A stretch of 64,000 nucleotides of DNA. It comes from an uncultured Marinoscillum sp. Lineage in GTDB: Bacteria > Bacteroidota > Bacteroidia > Cytophagales > MED-G16. The DNA lies in contig CACOFQ010000004.1 in assembly GCA_902626505.1 (NCBI GenBank), positions 1-64,000 on the forward strand, in the 5' to 3' direction. The position numbers were made by a program, and so were the translations under genes. Each line of letters starts with the position of its first letter. Position 1 is the first letter of the stretch. The notes beneath the pieces were generated by a model. It did no database searches and was not told where the DNA came from. It worked only from the letters and a program-made list of their open reading frames with translations. This document shows, one piece after another, positions 62,179 to 64,000 of the stretch.

Positions 62179-64000
62179 TTAGCTTCCACACATCTCACAA
62201 TCATCTTGATTGTCTATTGAACATTGCATGGCTGCTTGACTTTCTTCTTTAGTTTGTGACTTTTCATCTTTTACGATTGTAAACTTGATAGCATCAGCAG
62301 CAGCTTTTGTTCTTAGATAATAAAGTCCAGTTTTTAATCCTTTTTTCCAAGCATGAAAGTGCATTGATGTTAATTTTCCAAAGTTAGCATCTTGCATATG
62401 AATATTCATACTTTGACTTTGACAAATATATGCGCCCCTATCAGCTGCCATATCAATTATACTTTTTTGTGAAACTTCCCACACCGTTCTATATAGTAGT
62501 TTAATATCATCAGGAATCTCTTTGATTCCTTGGATAGACCCGTTTGATTCCATGAGCCTATCTTTCATATTTTCATCCCAAAGTTTTAACTTAATCAAAT
62601 CTTTGAGTAAATGTTTATTAACAACTATAAACTCGCCAGATAATACTCTTCTTGTATATATATTAGATGTATATGGTTCGAAACATTCATTATTTCCAAG
62701 AATTTGAGATGTAGATGCTGTTGGCATTGGAGCAAGTAAAAGAGAATTTCTTACTCCGTGTTTTTTTACTTCTCTTTTAAGTTTTGTCCAATCCCATCTT
62801 TTTGAGCTTGGAACTATACCCCACATATCAAATTGAAAAATACCTTTTGAAACAGGTGAACCTTCATACGTTTTATACGGTCCTTCTTTCTGAGCAATTT
62901 CCATCGAGGATTCCATGGCAGCAAAATAAATTGTTTCAAAAATTTCAGAATTTAGTTGCTTTGCTTCAGGAGAATCAAATGCATGTCTCATTAAAATAAA
63001 TGTATCAGCTAATCCTTGAACCCCTATTCCTATTGGTCTGTGTCTCATGTTAGAATTTCTTGCTTCTTCTACAGGATAGTAGTTTACATCTATTACCTTA
63101 TTTAAATTTCTTGTAATAACTTTTGTAATTTCATATAATTTTTGGTGATCATATGTCATATCATCTTTTACAAATTTATTAAGTGCAATTGAAGCTAAAT
63201 TACAAACAGCAACTTCATCTGGTGAGGTATACTCAACTATTTCTGTACAAAGGTTGGATGATTTAATAGTTCCTAAGTTCTTTTGATTAGATTTAATATT
63301 ACATGCATCTTTATATAGTATATATGGGTTTCCTGTTTCTATTTGAGCTTCTAATATTTCAAACCAAAGATCTTGTGCCTTAACTGTCTTTCTTGCTTTT
63401 CCTTCTTTCTCAAACTTTTGATATAATTTCTCAAATTCCTCACCATAAGTTTCATGTAAATCCTTAGCTTCATCAGGCGAGAATAAGGACCAGTCACTAT
63501 TTGACTCAACTCTCTTCATAAATAAATCTGGAATCCACATAGCATAGAAAAGGTCTCTTGCTCTTAACTCTTCTTTACCATGATTCTTTTTAAGTTGTAA
63601 AAACTCAAATATATCTGAATGCCATGGTTCTAAATAAATAGCAAAACTTCCCTTTCTTTTACCTCCACCTTGGTCAACATATCTTGCGGTCATATCAAAG
63701 TTTCTAAGCATTGGAATAATTCCGTTTGAAACTCCATTTGTTCCTTTAATATATGATCCTGTTGCTCGAACATTATGAATGCTTAATCCAATTCCTCCTG
63801 CAGATTGAGAGATCTTTGCACATTGTTTAAGTGTATCATAAATTCCATCTATGCTATCTTCTTTCATACTTAACAGAAAGCATGATGAAAGTTGTGGTTT
63901 TGGTGTTCCAGCATTAAAGAGGGTTGGTGTTGCATGAGTAAACCACTTTTCGGATAATAAATTATAAGTTTCTAATACAGCATCTATATCATCCATATGT
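62179..64000 (-). CDS. nrdA: Ribonucleoside-diphosphate reductase alpha subunit, C-terminal part
   Basis: The frame is open at the window end, giving about 606 residues without the N-terminus. Class I hallmarks: [16 protein letters not shown] (redox cysteine), [26 protein letters not shown] with the radical Cys region, [25 protein letters not shown], split as [15 protein letters not shown] and ECFEPYTSN, and the C-terminal redox pair CEMCGS. It reduces ribonucleotides to deoxyribonucleotides with the NrdB radical subunit, which lies outside the window. The lactonase gene follows it. Confidence 0.97.
   Translation of the reverse strand, partial: HMDDIDAVLETYNLLSEKWFTHATPTLFNAGTPKPQLSSCFLLSMKEDSIDGIYDTLKQCAKISQSAGGIGLSIHNVRATGSYIKGTNGVSNGIIPMLRNFDMTARYVDQGGGKRKGSFAIYLEPWHSDIFEFLQLKKNHGKEELRARDLFYAMWIPDLFMKRVESNSDWSLFSPDEAKDLHETYGEEFEKLYQKFEKEGKARKTVKAQDLWFEILEAQIETGNPYILYKDACNIKSNQKNLGTIKSSNLCTEIVEYTSPDEVAVCNLASIALNKFVKDDMTYDHQKLYEITKVITRNLNKVIDVNYYPVEEARNSNMRHRPIGIGVQGLADTFILMRHAFDSPEAKQLNSEIFETIYFAAMESSMEIAQKEGPYKTYEGSPVSKGIFQFDMWGIVPSSKRWDWTKLKREVKKHGVRNSLLLAPMPTASTSQILGNNECFEPYTSNIYTRRVLSGEFIVVNKHLLKDLIKLKLWDENMKDRLMESNGSIQGIKEIPDDIKLLYRTVWEVSQKSIIDMAADRGAYICQSQSMNIHMQDANFGKLTSMHFHAWKKGLKTGLYYLRTKAAADAIKFTIVKDEKSQTKEESQAAMQCSIDNQDDCEMCGS

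Overview
The window is a compact, strongly AT-rich stretch of a Bacteroidota chromosome, most likely a free-living and probably marine member of the Flavobacteriales. Pointers to this group are type IX secretion components (a PorZ-like and a PorE-like protein), BatD, a DUF6089 outer-membrane protein, an N-terminally extended PurM, a DksA-like protein that has lost its zinc cysteines, many starts without a Shine-Dalgarno sequence, and repeated TAnnTTTG boxes (the Bacteroidota -7 promoter element) just upstream of genes. Nearly all genes are housekeeping. Spacing is tight, with many ATGA-type overlaps and several tail-to-tail overlaps of converging genes. I see no prophage, transposon, CRISPR array or recognisable defence island.

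Layout. 1-1313 (minus): vitamin uptake, with a PnuC-type permease, a NadR-like P-loop kinase, a TPP riboswitch and the start of a TonB-dependent receptor; together this looks like thiamine salvage. 1396-7027 (plus): guaB, a membrane-anchored SpoIIE-type phosphatase, and an envelope chaperone set (SurA-like lipoprotein, SurA, small secreted protein). 7017-10647 (minus): a LamG-domain secreted protein, pheS, cysQ, cysC. 10678-17117 (plus): cytochrome c maturation ccmB-C-D-E-F, then purN and purH. 17177-22555 (plus): the rod-shape operon mreB-C-D, mrdA (PBP2), rodA. 22541-23341 (minus): an unrecognised protein. 23419-27595 (plus): porZ-like, recO, a DUF4399 lipoprotein, a 2-oxoglutarate/Fe(II) dioxygenase.

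27596-35460 (minus) is an outer-membrane and envelope operon: yqeY, cvpA-like, hydrolase, nadK, DUF6089, uppS, bamA and two skp/ompH genes. 35491-36975 (plus): pdxJ and a second hydrolase. 36965-45548 (minus): a Xer recombinase and rpsU, dld, purM, a PorE-like protein and an iron-sulfur protein pair. 45623-46032 (plus): tRNA-Phe followed after 7 bases by an SMR exporter. 46000-52101 (minus): a nusA-infB-dksA-scpB-rluB-nagB run with a terminator-like hairpin in the nusA leader. 52217-53677 (plus): cysS. 53674-60040 (minus): nfu, a dicarboxylate/amino-acid symporter, aroC, batD, queG, ruvB. 60068-61078 (plus): apbE. 61156-64000 (minus): an SMP-30-type lactonase and the C-terminal part of nrdA.

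No gap between genes exceeds 300 bases. The observations I rate highest are the nusA leader hairpin, the tRNA-Phe/SMR two-gene unit, the thiamine-uptake cluster with its riboswitch between two cistrons, the CxxxY-type CcmE, and signs of leaderless transcripts. I did not find a clearly new multi-gene system.
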